The notes beneath the pieces are model-generated. The model did no database searches, was not told the DNA's origin, and worked only from the letters and a program-made list of their open reading frames with translations. Positions 25,412 to 35,300 of a DNA stretch of 64,000 nucleotides are shown here, piece by piece. A program made the position numbers and the translations under genes. Source of the stretch: Neotabrizicola shimadae (GTDB taxonomy: Bacteria > Pseudomonadota > Alphaproteobacteria > Rhodobacterales > Rhodobacteraceae); NCBI RefSeq assembly GCF_019623905.1, contig NZ_CP069370.1, positions 2,920,001 through 2,984,000 of the forward strand, written 5' to 3'. Position 1 is the stretch's first letter, and every line of letters begins with the position of its first letter.

Positions 25412-27007
25412 ATGGCTCCCAAGGTTCTCGTCTCCGACGAACTCTCTGAAACCGCCGTCCAGATCTTCCGCGACCGGGGGATCGAGGTGGACTACATGCC
25501 GAAACTCGGCAAGGACAAGGAAAAGCTGGCCGAGATCATCGGCCAATATGACGGCCTTGCCATCCGTTCGGCCACCAAGGTCACCGAAAAGCTGCTGGCA
25601 AGTGCCGACAAGCTGAAGGTCGTGGGCCGCGCCGGCATCGGCGTGGACAACGTGGACATTCCGGCGGCGTCGAAGCGCGGCGTCATCGTGATGAACACGC
25701 CGTTCGGCAACTCGATCACCACCGCCGAACATGCCATCGCCATGATGTTCGCGGTGGCGCGGCAGATCCCGGAGGCCAATGCCTCGACCCACGCCGGTAA
25801 GTGGGAGAAGTCCAAGTTCATGGGCGTCGAGCTGTTCAACAAGACGCTTGGCGTGATCGGTGCGGGCAACATCGGCGGCATCGTCTGCGACCGCGCGGTC
25901 GGGCTGAAGATGAAGGTCATCGCCTATGATCCCTTCCTGTCGGACGAGCGCGCAAAGCAACTGGGCGTCACCAAGGTGGAACTGGACGATCTGTTGCAGA
26001 GGGCCGATTTCATCACACTGCACGTGCCGCTGACCGACAAAACCCGCAACATCCTGTCCCGCGAGGCACTGGCCAAGACGAAGAAGGGCGTGCGCATCAT
26101 CAACTGCGCCCGTGGTGGCCTGATCGACGAAGCTGCACTGGTAGAGGCGCTCAACTCTGGCCATGTCGCCGGCGCGGCGCTGGATGTGTTCGAGTTGGAG
26201 CCGGCGACCGAGAACCCGTTGTTCAACCTGCCCAACGTCGTCTGCACGCCGCACCTTGGCGCCTCGACCACGGAAGCGCAGGAGAACGTTGCGCTCCAGG
26301 TGGCCGAGCAGATGTCGGACTACCTTCTGTCCGGCGCGGTGCAGAACGCGTTGAACATGCCGAACGTGACCGCCGAGGAAGCCGCTGTGATGGGGCCGTG
26401 GATCAAGCTGGCCGGCCATCTGGGCGCCTTCATCGGCCAGATGACGGACGAGCCGATCCGCGCTATCAACATCCTTTATGACGGCAAGGTCGCCGAGATG
26501 AATCTGCCGGCGCTGAACCAGGCCGTGATCGCCGGGGTAATGAAGGCCTCGAACCCCGACGTGAACCTGGTTTCTGCCCCCGTGGTGGCGAAGGAGCGCG
26601 GCATCCTCATTTCGACCACCCGGCAGGAAAAGACCGGCGTGTTCGATGCTTACGTGAAGGTCACCATGGTGACGGACAAACGCGAGCGGTCGATTGCCGG
26701 AACCTGTTTCTCGGATGGCAAGCCGCGCTTCATCCAGATCAAGGGCATCAACATCGATGCCGAGATCGGCCAGCACATGCTGTACACGACGAACGAGGAC
26801 GTTCCGGGCATCATCGGTCTTCTGGGCATGACCATGGGCAAGAACGGCGTGAACATCGCCAACTTTACCCTTGGTCGTTCCGGCGTGGGGCAGGATGCCA
26901 TCGCCATCCTCTATCTCGACCAGGCCATCGACCCCAAGGTGATCGACACGCTGGAGTCGACCGGCATGTTCAGCCAGGTGAAGGCGCTGGAATTCGACGT
27001 GGCCTGA
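25412..27007 (+). CDS. serA: D-3-phosphoglycerate dehydrogenase
   Basis: A 531-residue enzyme that oxidises 3-phosphoglycerate, the first step of serine synthesis. It is the long form, with a split substrate domain, a Rossmann domain with GVIGAGNIGGIV, the catalytic Arg/Glu/His set (NCARGG, TPHLGAST), an allosteric substrate-binding domain (about 320-450) and a C-terminal ACT domain (TTNEDVPGIIGLLG) that usually senses serine. AAAGGACC precedes the ATG. It is the second gene of serC-serA and ends in a strong terminator. Confidence 0.96.
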   Translation: MAPKVLVSDELSETAVQIFRDRGIEVDYMPKLGKDKEKLAEIIGQYDGLAIRSATKVTEKLLASADKLKVVGRAGIGVDNVDIPAASKRGVIVMNTPFGNSITTAEHAIAMMFAVARQIPEANASTHAGKWEKSKFMGVELFNKTLGVIGAGNIGGIVCDRAVGLKMKVIAYDPFLSDERAKQLGVTKVELDDLLQRADFITLHVPLTDKTRNILSREALAKTKKGVRIINCARGGLIDEAALVEALNSGHVAGAALDVFELEPATENPLFNLPNVVCTPHLGASTTEAQENVALQVAEQMSDYLLSGAVQNALNMPNVTAEEAAVMGPWIKLAGHLGAFIGQMTDEPIRAINILYDGKVAEMNLPALNQAVIAGVMKASNPDVNLVSAPVVAKERGILISTTRQEKTGVFDAYVKVTMVTDKRERSIAGTCFSDGKPRFIQIKGINIDAEIGQHMLYTTNEDVPGIIGLLGMTMGKNGVNIANFTLGRSGVGQDAIAILYLDQAIDPKVIDTLESTGMFSQVKALEFDVA

Positions 27008-27028
27008 GGCCGCCCGACTTCATTCCCA

Positions 27029-27066
27029 ACGGCTCCGGCTGGGTCAAGCCGGGGCCGTCTTCTCTT
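27029..27066 (+). terminator. Terminator of serC-serA
   Basis: ACGGC-T-CCGGCT (27029-27040) pairs with AGCCGG-G-GCCGT (27047-27058), one mismatch, 6-base loop, followed by CTTCTCTTG. Confidence 0.82.
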
Positions 27067-27159
27067 GCGCGCCCGGATTCGCGGATTGCGCAAAGCGGGT
27101 TCCGGACTGGCCATTGCTGCAATGCGGCGCTACGGTGCCGCCGCGCGAACGGAGGTCTC

Positions 27160-27888
27160 ATGCCTATCTATGCCATCGGCGACGTCCACGGCCATCTTGG
27201 CCTTCTGAAGGCCGCCCATGACCGGATCACCGCAGACATGGATCGGCACGGAACCGGCACGATTGTCCACCTAGGTGATCTTGTCGACCGCGGCCCGGAC
27301 AGTCGCGGCGTTGTGGAATTCCTGCGCAGGGGAATCCACGATGGGCGCGACTGGGTGGTGCTGAAGGGCAATCACGACCGCATGTTCACCCGTTTCATGG
27401 CCGACCCCTGGGACCACGACCCCGGCCTGCGCCGTGAATACTCCTGGCTCCATCCCCGCCTTGGCGGCGCCACAACGCTTGCGTCCTACGGCATTGCCAA
27501 TGCATCGGACCGGCCCGTTCTGAAGGTGCATGTCGAGGCCGTGGAAAAGGTCGCGAAGGACGACCTTGTGTTCCTGACCAATTGCCCCACCTGGCACAGG
27601 CAGGGCGAGATCCTCTTTGTCCATGCCGGGATACGCCCCGGTATTCCGATCGAAGAGCAGACAGAGGATGATCTCGTCTGGATACGGTCCCCCTTCCTTG
27701 AGGACAGCCGCGACTACGGCCCGCTGATCGTGCACGGACACACCGCCATCGACGCCCCCACGCACTATGGCAATCGCGTCAACATCGATTCCAGCGCCGC
27801 CTATGGTGGGCCCCTGACGGCCATCGCAATTGAGGGGCGTGACGTGTTCGTCCTATCGGATACCGGCCGCATTCCGTTGCGGCCCTGA
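27160..27888 (+). CDS. PPP-type metallophosphoesterase
   Basis: A 242-residue calcineurin-like phosphoesterase with the full PPP set: GDVHG (residues 7-11), GDLVDRG, GNHD, and a late VHGHT. Such bacterial proteins act as serine/threonine protein phosphatases or on nucleoside polyphosphates (ApaH-like), and the two cannot be separated by eye. Two metal ions are expected at the centre. GAACGGAGG precedes the ATG. It follows the serA terminator and has its own transcription. Confidence 0.88.
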   Translation: MPIYAIGDVHGHLGLLKAAHDRITADMDRHGTGTIVHLGDLVDRGPDSRGVVEFLRRGIHDGRDWVVLKGNHDRMFTRFMADPWDHDPGLRREYSWLHPRLGGATTLASYGIANASDRPVLKVHVEAVEKVAKDDLVFLTNCPTWHRQGEILFVHAGIRPGIPIEEQTEDDLVWIRSPFLEDSRDYGPLIVHGHTAIDAPTHYGNRVNIDSSAAYGGPLTAIAIEGRDVFVLSDTGRIPLRP

Positions 27889-27891
27889 CGA

Positions 27892-29004
27892 TCATACGGG
27901 GGTGGACGACGCCTGGCGGCGGGAAGCGAAAAGCGCCGCCGCTCCCGTGGCGGCCGCAAGCACGAGAACCAGCAGGAAGAACCCGCGCGGCCCGAAGAAC
28001 GGCATCAAGGCCGACAGGATCGGCGGGGCGCAGATGCCGCCGACGAGGCCAGCGGCGATGATGGTGGGGGCCGTGCGCGGATCGTCCCCGATGCGTTTCG
28101 AAGCAGCCACGTAGAAACCGGGAAAGAATAGTGCGGCACAGGCACCGAGCCCGACGAAGCCGACCGCAGGGCTGACCACGAACGCAACGGCCGCGAAGAT
28201 GGCGGCACAGCACATCGCCCCGGTGTAGAGCCGAAATGGCTCGATCAGATGGGCGGTGAAGATCAGGGCCACTCGTGCACCCAGAAAGGCGACGAAGAAG
28301 GCCGACAAGAGTTCGGCTGCGTGTGCCTGCGGAATTCCAGACGCAATCAAGGCCATTGGGCCAAGTCCACCGAGGCTGGCCTCCAGCCCGATGCCGAAGA
28401 CGGCAAACAGAAGATAGGCAAGAGGCGGGCGGAACGGGCCGCGCGTACCGGGGGCTGCCGCGGCGCCTGCCTTGGAAGTACCCGCGAACAGCCAGATCCC
28501 CAAGGCTGCGACAGCGCTGGCCCCAAAGGCGAGCCGTGGGTCCTGGTCAAGTGCAACGAAGATCAGCGGCGCTGCAATCGCGCCAATGCCAAAGGTGGCA
28601 TTCAGAAGGGACAGCATCGCGGTGCCGTGCTGTCCGAAAGCTGCCAGAACGCGTGGGTTGAACACCACTGTCGCCATGCCGTAGCCCGCACCAAAGACCG
28701 CGGCGCCCGCCAGCGTCAGCATCCAGCCTGGCTCGACCGCCATGAGACCGCTTCCGGCGGCCATCAATGTCAGGGCGTGGCGCGGACCAATGCCCTGACC
28801 GCGCAGGTACATGAACCCCACCGACGCGGCGCAGCCGATCCAGAAGGCAGAGACCAGCAGACCCGACTGGGCTCTGGTCAGCGAGAAGCTTTCGGCAAAC
28901 ACCGGCAGCGCCGATCCGAGCAAGGACTGGGAGGCGCCCATCAGCACGAAGGTCGCGGCCCCGGCGATCAGCAATCCGAGGTTGGCGCGGAGAAGATGTT
29001 TCAT
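27892..29004 (-). CDS. MFS transporter
   Basis: A 370-residue carrier of the major facilitator superfamily with about 12 hydrophobic segments. The loop after helix 2 (YLRGQGIGPRHALTL) has the position of MFS motif A but is weakly conserved. The start at 29004 (MKHLLRANLGLL) follows GAAGGAC. The substrate is unknown. It is convergent with the phosphoesterase, 3 bases apart, and divergent from the thiolase, so a metabolic link to either is only a guess. Confidence 0.83.
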   Translation of the reverse strand: MKHLLRANLGLLIAGAATFVLMGASQSLLGSALPVFAESFSLTRAQSGLLVSAFWIGCAASVGFMYLRGQGIGPRHALTLMAAGSGLMAVEPGWMLTLAGAAVFGAGYGMATVVFNPRVLAAFGQHGTAMLSLLNATFGIGAIAAPLIFVALDQDPRLAFGASAVAALGIWLFAGTSKAGAAAAPGTRGPFRPPLAYLLFAVFGIGLEASLGGLGPMALIASGIPQAHAAELLSAFFVAFLGARVALIFTAHLIEPFRLYTGAMCCAAIFAAVAFVVSPAVGFVGLGACAALFFPGFYVAASKRIGDDPRTAPTIIAAGLVGGICAPPILSALMPFFGPRGFFLLVLVLAAATGAAALFASRRQASSTPV

Positions 29005-29138
29005 GGATATGTCCTTCGGCTGGCGCCCCGGTTTCATCCGGGGCCGCGGCACTGTCAACGCCCGCCCTGCGACGCAGCGTCAGCCGCAAATGCGGCATGG
29101 GGCCGTGCTAGGAGTCGAGCATCAACGTGGAGGAAGAC

Positions 29139-30311
29139 ATGGGCGACGACATCCTGATCCTGGGCGCGGCGCGGACAGCCATTGGCGGCTTCGGCGGCTC
29201 TCTGGCCTCGGTGCCGCCAACGACGCTGGGCGCCCATGTTGCACGGGCCGCGCTTCAGCGGGCAGATATCGACCCCGCCCGCGTTGGCCATGTGGTCTTT
29301 GGCCATGTGATAAACACCGAACCGCGCGACATGTACCTCAGCCGGGTGGCCGCGATGGAAGCCGGGATCCCGGAAACTGCCCCTTCAATGAACGTGAACC
29401 GACTCTGCGGGTCGGGGGTGCAGGCGGTCGTCTCGGCGGTGCAAAGCCTGATGCTGGGCGATGCAGACGTGGCTTTGGCGGGTGGGGCCGAAGTGATGAG
29501 CCGCTCGCCCCACGTCCTGCCAGCGGCACGGTGGGGCCAGAAGATGGGCGACGCGCGGGCGCTGGACATGATGACCGGCGCGCTGACTTGCCCGTTCGGC
29601 ACCGGGCATATGGGGGTGACAGCCGAGAACGTCGCCGCAGCCCATGGCATCAGCCGCGCAGAGCAGGATGCCTTCGCGTTGAAAAGCCAGCGCCGGGCGG
29701 CAGAGGCCATTGCAGCCGGCCGCTTTGCGGACCAGATCGCGCCGATCGAGGTTGCCGGGCGCAAGGGGGCCGTGGTCTTTGCGCAGGACGAGCACCCGAA
29801 GCACACGACAATCGAGGGCCTTGCCGCGCTGAAACCGGCGTTCCAGAAGGACGGCACGGTCACCGCCGGAAATGCCAGTGGGATCAACGATGGGGCGGCG
29901 GCGATCATACTGGCGCGGTCTCGCGCCGTTCCAGAAGCAAAGGCGCTTGGCCGGGTGGTGGGCTATGCCCATGCCGGGGTGGACCCCAAGGTCATGGGTC
30001 TTGGCCCGATTCCTGCGGTACGCGCGCTTTGCGCACGGCTGGGCATGAGGCCGCAAGACTTTGACGTCGTTGAATCGAATGAGGCTTTTGCCGCACAGGC
30101 GCTTGCGGTCAGCCGGGCGCTGGACCTCGACCCGGACCGTGTGAACCCGAACGGCGGCGCCATCGCGCTTGGTCATCCGGTAGGGGCGACCGGCGCGATC
30201 CTCGTGGTGAAGGCGCTTTACGAACTGGCCCGGACCGGAGGCCGAACCGCGTTGGTCACCATGTGCATTGGCGGCGGCCAGGGCATAGCGCTTGCGCTGG
30301 AGCGGGCCTAG
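29139..30311 (+). CDS. Acetyl-CoA C-acyltransferase (thiolase)
   Basis: A 390-residue thiolase that condenses or cleaves acyl-CoAs. The nucleophile is Cys90 in [11 protein letters not shown], and the His and second Cys lie in GHPVGATGA and MCIGGGQG near the C-terminus. Biosynthetic (PhaA/AtoB) and degradative uses are possible. No phaB or fatty-acid oxidation gene lies beside it. The start at 29139 follows GTGGAGGAAG. It ends one base from the convergent pbpC. Confidence 0.92.
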   Translation: MGDDILILGAARTAIGGFGGSLASVPPTTLGAHVARAALQRADIDPARVGHVVFGHVINTEPRDMYLSRVAAMEAGIPETAPSMNVNRLCGSGVQAVVSAVQSLMLGDADVALAGGAEVMSRSPHVLPAARWGQKMGDARALDMMTGALTCPFGTGHMGVTAENVAAAHGISRAEQDAFALKSQRRAAEAIAAGRFADQIAPIEVAGRKGAVVFAQDEHPKHTTIEGLAALKPAFQKDGTVTAGNASGINDGAAAIILARSRAVPEAKALGRVVGYAHAGVDPKVMGLGPIPAVRALCARLGMRPQDFDVVESNEAFAAQALAVSRALDLDPDRVNPNGGAIALGHPVGATGAILVVKALYELARTGGRTALVTMCIGGGQGIALALERA

Positions 30312-30312
30312 T

Positions 30313-32352
30313 CTACCACAGCCGCACCGACGTGCGGGCCGACCTGCCCTCTGCGTCGATCACCGAAAGCGTCACAAATCCGGGGCCGGGGACATCCAGC
30401 AGGGCCTCGCGCGACGAAAGGCCGGTCACAACCGGCGCTCCGTTGGCAAGCCAGGTGAAGGGCGCCGTACCGCCCTGCACCTTCACCTTCAGCGCCCCTG
30501 CCAGCAGTTCGACCTCGGCTCCGTCTGGCGGGAAAGTGACCGCAGGTGCATCCGCCGGCGCATCCAGCGCGGCACCGCGCGGGCGGAAATGGCGCAGTGG
30601 CTGCGGAAGCGCGGCATTGGCAACCAGGAGAGTATCCGCAGGAGCCGGTGGCCGCGGGTCCAATGCCGGCTTCAGCCGACCGAACGCCTGAAACAGTACG
30701 GGAGCGGCAAGATCGGCACCAAAGGCGCCGGGCACGGGCGTGCCATCGGCCCGGCCCAGCCAGATCCCGATCACATGCCTTCCGTCAAAGCCGATGGCCC
30801 AGGCATCGCGGTGGCCGTAGGACGTGCCTGTCTTGTAGGCGAGCCGGTTCTGCGGGGCGCCGGGCGGCGGTGGCAGGCCTGCCAAAACGTCGCCCACCTG
30901 CCAGGCAGCGGCGGGTGTCATCAGGCGCTGACCCTCGCTTCGGGCCCCATCAAGTTCTGCAGTAAGGGGAAGGGACACCCCGCCCCGCGCAATGGCCGCA
31001 TAGATCTGCACCATGTCGGTCAGCGAGATCCCAAGGCCACCAAGTGCGGTGGCCAGTCCCGGCTGGTCGCCCGGCACGACGGCGGTCGCGCCTGCGCGAT
31101 CCAGTGCCACCAGAAGCCTGGCAGGTCCAAGCGCATCCAGCAGCGCCACCACCGGCAGGTTCAACGATTGCTGCAGGGCCTCGCGCGCGCGGATCGTGCC
31201 GTGCCAGGTCTTGTCAAAGTTCTGCGGCGCATAGCCGTTGAAACTGGTCGGGCGGTCCTCCAACAGAGTCTCGGGATGGGCCAGGCCCTCTGAAAATGCA
31301 AGGCCATAGATCAGCGGCTTCAACGTCGATCCGGGCGAACGCAACGCAACCGCCATGTCCACAAAGCCCTGGCGGGCATCGGCCTGATAACCGGCCGAGC
31401 CGACGGAGGCGAGCAGCTCTCCGGTCTTGTGGTCGGCCGCGACGATGGCAACCTGCAGGCGTTCGCCCGAAGCGGAGACTGTCTGTGTGGCCAGTTGTTC
31501 GAGGCTGGCCTGCAGGACAGCGTCCAGCGTGGTCATGTGCAAGTGCTTGGCCGGCGCCGCCGCCGTCAGGCGGTCCGCCAGATGGGGTGCGAAGAGAGGA
31601 AAGGCCTTCCGCGCGGCCGGCACAGGCTCGGTCAGCGCCGCCCTAGCCTCGTCGGCATCCAGGATGCCGTCGCGTGTGGCGCGGGCCAGCACGCGGTCGC
31701 GCGCGGCATGGGCGGCGGCCAGGCTGCGGTCTGGGCGGCGGGATTCCGGCGCTTGGGGAATGGCCACCAGAAGCGCCGCCTCTGCCGGGGTAAGCCGGCG
31801 TGGCTCCTTGCCGAAATAGGCGAAACTGGCCGCCCGCACGCCTTCAAGGTTGCCACCGAACGGGGCGAGATGCAGGTAGAGGCCAAGAATCTGATCCTTG
31901 GTCAGACGCCGCTCCAACGCCAGCGCGACACGCATCTGGCGCAGTTTGCCGGTCATCTGTCCGGTACCGCTGTCCTCCAGCAGGCGCGCCACCTGCATGG
32001 TCAGGGTCGATCCCCCGGAAACCACGCGACCGTTCCAGGCGGCCTGCCCCGCCGCCCGGATCAGCGACAGAGGATCGACGCCGGGATGGCTGTAGAACCG
32101 TCCGTCTTCATAATCGACCAGCATGGTGACATAGGCCGGATCCACCGAGCCGCTGTCGGTCGCCAGCCGCCAGCGCCCGTCAGCCACGGTGTAGGCACGA
32201 AGCAGTGTCCCGTCGCGGGCGCGGACCTCGGTGGAAGTCTCCAGCGCAAGGGGCGGCAGCACAGTGAAGTCGATCCAAAGGTCGGCCCTGTCGCGCGCAA
32301 AGGCGGCGAGGAACAGCCCCGCCGCCACAGAGAAGATCAGGCGCGCGCGCAT
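30313..32352 (-). CDS. pbpC: Penicillin-binding protein 1C
   Basis: A 679-residue class A PBP. It has an N-terminal membrane segment, a GT51 domain with EDGRFYSHPGVD (Glu82) and SGGSTLTMQVAR (112-123), and a transpeptidase domain with SxxK at Ser342-Lys345 (SPGSTLKP), SLN (396-398) and KTGTS (507-511). The last 90 residues form the BiPBP C-terminal beta domain typical of PBP1C. It starts one base after the stop of the alpha-2-macroglobulin gene. This pbpC-macroglobulin pairing is known widely and is thought to join wall repair with protease trapping. Confidence 0.95.
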   Translation of the reverse strand: MRARLIFSVAAGLFLAAFARDRADLWIDFTVLPPLALETSTEVRARDGTLLRAYTVADGRWRLATDSGSVDPAYVTMLVDYEDGRFYSHPGVDPLSLIRAAGQAAWNGRVVSGGSTLTMQVARLLEDSGTGQMTGKLRQMRVALALERRLTKDQILGLYLHLAPFGGNLEGVRAASFAYFGKEPRRLTPAEAALLVAIPQAPESRRPDRSLAAAHAARDRVLARATRDGILDADEARAALTEPVPAARKAFPLFAPHLADRLTAAAPAKHLHMTTLDAVLQASLEQLATQTVSASGERLQVAIVAADHKTGELLASVGSAGYQADARQGFVDMAVALRSPGSTLKPLIYGLAFSEGLAHPETLLEDRPTSFNGYAPQNFDKTWHGTIRAREALQQSLNLPVVALLDALGPARLLVALDRAGATAVVPGDQPGLATALGGLGISLTDMVQIYAAIARGGVSLPLTAELDGARSEGQRLMTPAAAWQVGDVLAGLPPPPGAPQNRLAYKTGTSYGHRDAWAIGFDGRHVIGIWLGRADGTPVPGAFGADLAAPVLFQAFGRLKPALDPRPPAPADTLLVANAALPQPLRHFRPRGAALDAPADAPAVTFPPDGAEVELLAGALKVKVQGGTAPFTWLANGAPVVTGLSSREALLDVPGPGFVTLSVIDAEGRSARTSVRLW

Positions 32353-32353
32353 C

Positions 32354-35300
32354 TCACTCGCCGATCGTCACCGTTCCCGCATCCGAGCGGCCGCGGAAAT
32401 CGGGACGATACATGTCCTCGACCGAGGCGGCCGGGTGGTGGAAGGTGCCGGGCGAAATGGCGCGGACGATGTAGGCCAGCTGGAACGGCGTGGCGTCGAA
32501 CCGGTCCAGCGCGGCCATGAAGCGGTCCTGCCGGAACTCGGCATGTGAGACCGCCGTTTCCGGACTGAGCCAGTCCAGCGCCGAGATCGCCCCCGACGCC
32601 AGCAGGTTCGGGTTGTCGATCTCGAACCCGGCCGGCAGCGGGTCGGTCACCATCAGCCGACCCTCGCCGCTTGCGAATGGGGTGACGTCGAGCACCACCA
32701 CCAGCCGGTCTCCGACCTTCACCTGGTCAAGCGTCGTCTCGGTTCCCTCCAGTGTGTAGTAGCTGCGCGCGATGCCATAGCCATTGCCGCCTGCTGGCTC
32801 TGGCTCGGTAGGGATCCCATAGGCGGTGACGGTCAGTATGGTGTCGGCTCCATCATTCTTCACCACGACGGGGGTCACGGTGGCCGCATCCATCACCTTG
32901 ACCAGCGGCCCGGTCAGCGGTTGGCCGTCCATCGTCAGCCCCTCTGCTCCTGGCCCGTCGATCAGTGCCGAGGCCGCCTGAAGCATCCAGGTAGCCTCCT
33001 GAGTGGACAGACCCGTGGTGCGCCCGGCCAGTCGGTCGGTCAGGGCGTTCACGTCCACCGCCTTGGACCCGGCTTCTGCCGCAAGGGCCAGTACACCGGC
33101 AGCATCGCGCTGATAGGTCCCAAAGTCGGCGCGGAAGATTTGCTCGGTTTCCGGCGCCGCCTGGGCGTTCAGCTTTGCCGCCGCTTTGCGGAACATCGCG
33201 TCCGCGCGTGTCTGGTCGCCATAGGCGGCCAGGGCGGCCCCAAGCTGTGCCTGTGCCAGCGCCGTCCCGAAATCGTCGCCCTTCACGTCGGCATAATAGC
33301 GCAGGTCGCCCACCGCCGCCGCGCCTTCCCGCGCCAGGACCATCAAGGCATAGGCCAAGGCGGCGCCGGCATCGTTCGTCGAGGCATCGAAATCCGGCGC
33401 ATAGTTCACCTGGTTGCGCAGGTTCGACAAGGCGTTGCGGAAGGCAAGATCAGGCACCTCGTAGCCGCGCACCTTTGCCCGGCTGAGGAAGTCGGTGACA
33501 AAGCTGTCCAGCCAGAAATCGCCCGATCCGGGCGCCCAAAGGCCAAAGCCACCCTCGGCCCCCTGGTTCATCAGGATTTCCGTGATCGCCTCCTGAACAC
33601 GGGCCTGGATGCCCTCGGCAGACGCCAGGTCCATTGCCTCGGCGATCTGGTCATAGGTCAGGAGCGGCAGCGCCTTTGAGGTCATCTGCTCGGTGCAGCC
33701 ATAGGGATAACGGTCCAATGCAGCCAATATCCCAGGCGCATTCAGCCGCGCGATGGGTCCCACCGCCAGGACCGCCTTTCCGGTTCCGGGCATCATTCCG
33801 GCAAAAGCGTTCTGGTCGAAGGTGAAGCTTTGCCCCTTGGCGAGGTCCAGCCGGGTGACACGGGCAATCTCCGGATCGTTTACCTGCACCGGAATGGTCA
33901 GTGTCTTGGTCAGCTGTTTTCCATCCGGCGTGGTCAAGGCCACGCGGATGGTCTGGTTGCCGACGGCGCCCGCCGTGATCGGAATCTGGAACGTGGCCTT
34001 GGCCTTTTCGGCAAGGTCAAACCCCGATGGCCCCGGACCGAGCGTCAGACCATCGGACGAAACGTCCAGCCCCATGCGGCCAGAGGGGCCGGTGGCATGG
34101 ACAACCTCCAGCAGCAGCCGCGAACTGTCGCCAGGCGCAAGGAACCGGGGCACCGAGGCCGTTACGACCACCGGGTCGCGTACCAGCACATCGGCATTGG
34201 CCTGACCCACGCCGCGCTTGGACCAGGCGACCGCCATGACCTTCACCGTGCCGTTGAAGGCCGGCAGATCAAACGTGGTTCGCGCATATCCATCCGCGCC
34301 GACCTCCAGGGGACCGGCGAAATAGGCGACCAGTTCTTCGGTGGGCGGTGGGGCCTGCAGCCGTGCCTGAGCCCCGGCATCGCCGCCCGAGCGCACGGTA
34401 CCCTCGGCCCCGTTCAACGGGTCGATCAGCCGGCCGTAGATATCCCGGATGCCGACACCCAGCTTACGCTGGCCAAAATACCAGGCCTGCGGATCCGGCG
34501 CCTTGAAGCCGGTCAGGTTCAGGATGCCTTGGTCCACCGCGGCGATGGTCACAAACGCCGTGTCGCCAGCCTCAAGTCCCTCCACCTTGACCGCGACAGG
34601 CAGCGGGCCACGCGGGTCGGCCTCGGCAGGAGCCTCGACCGTGGCCTGCAATGCCCGCGTGCCAGGGTCGATCGCAGCATAGGCAAGTCCCAGGGCCCGC
34701 GCCGGGTTGCGCCCGGCGGCCACGTCCATAGGACGCAGCACCGAAGCCGTCACATAGACCCCCGCACCCCAGTCGTCGGTCACGCTCAGTGGGATGAGGT
34801 TCTCACCCTCTTTGACCTCGACCGCCTTCATCTCGATGACGCGGTTCGACAGCACGGCAATCAGCGCCGTGCCCGCTGCGCGCGGCACGATGCGCAGTTG
34901 CGCGGTCTCGCCCGGCTTGTAGGCCGGCTTGTCCAAGGAAAGGTCCAGCGTGTCCGGCGTTGTCGAAGTATCGGCCGGCGCGTACCAGCCGGCGTAGAAG
35001 GTGGTCGAGGTCGCCGCCTCGCTACCATCGGTGCGCTCCACAGCGATCTCGTATTCACCCCATTGCACCGGCGCAGAAATCTCCACTGGCTGTGCGCCAA
35101 GGTCGGCCGTGCCCTCGGCCACGCGCTTTCGTGTGACGACCGGCTCCCAGTACCAGTTGCCATAGCTCTGGTACCATTGGTACTGCGTCTCGATGCGTGT
35201 GACTGTCCACTGCACCGCCATGGGTGACGCTGCCTCGCCCGCACCAACGCCAATCAGCGAGAACCGGGCATCGTCGCCTTCCGGCACGACGTCGCTGAAC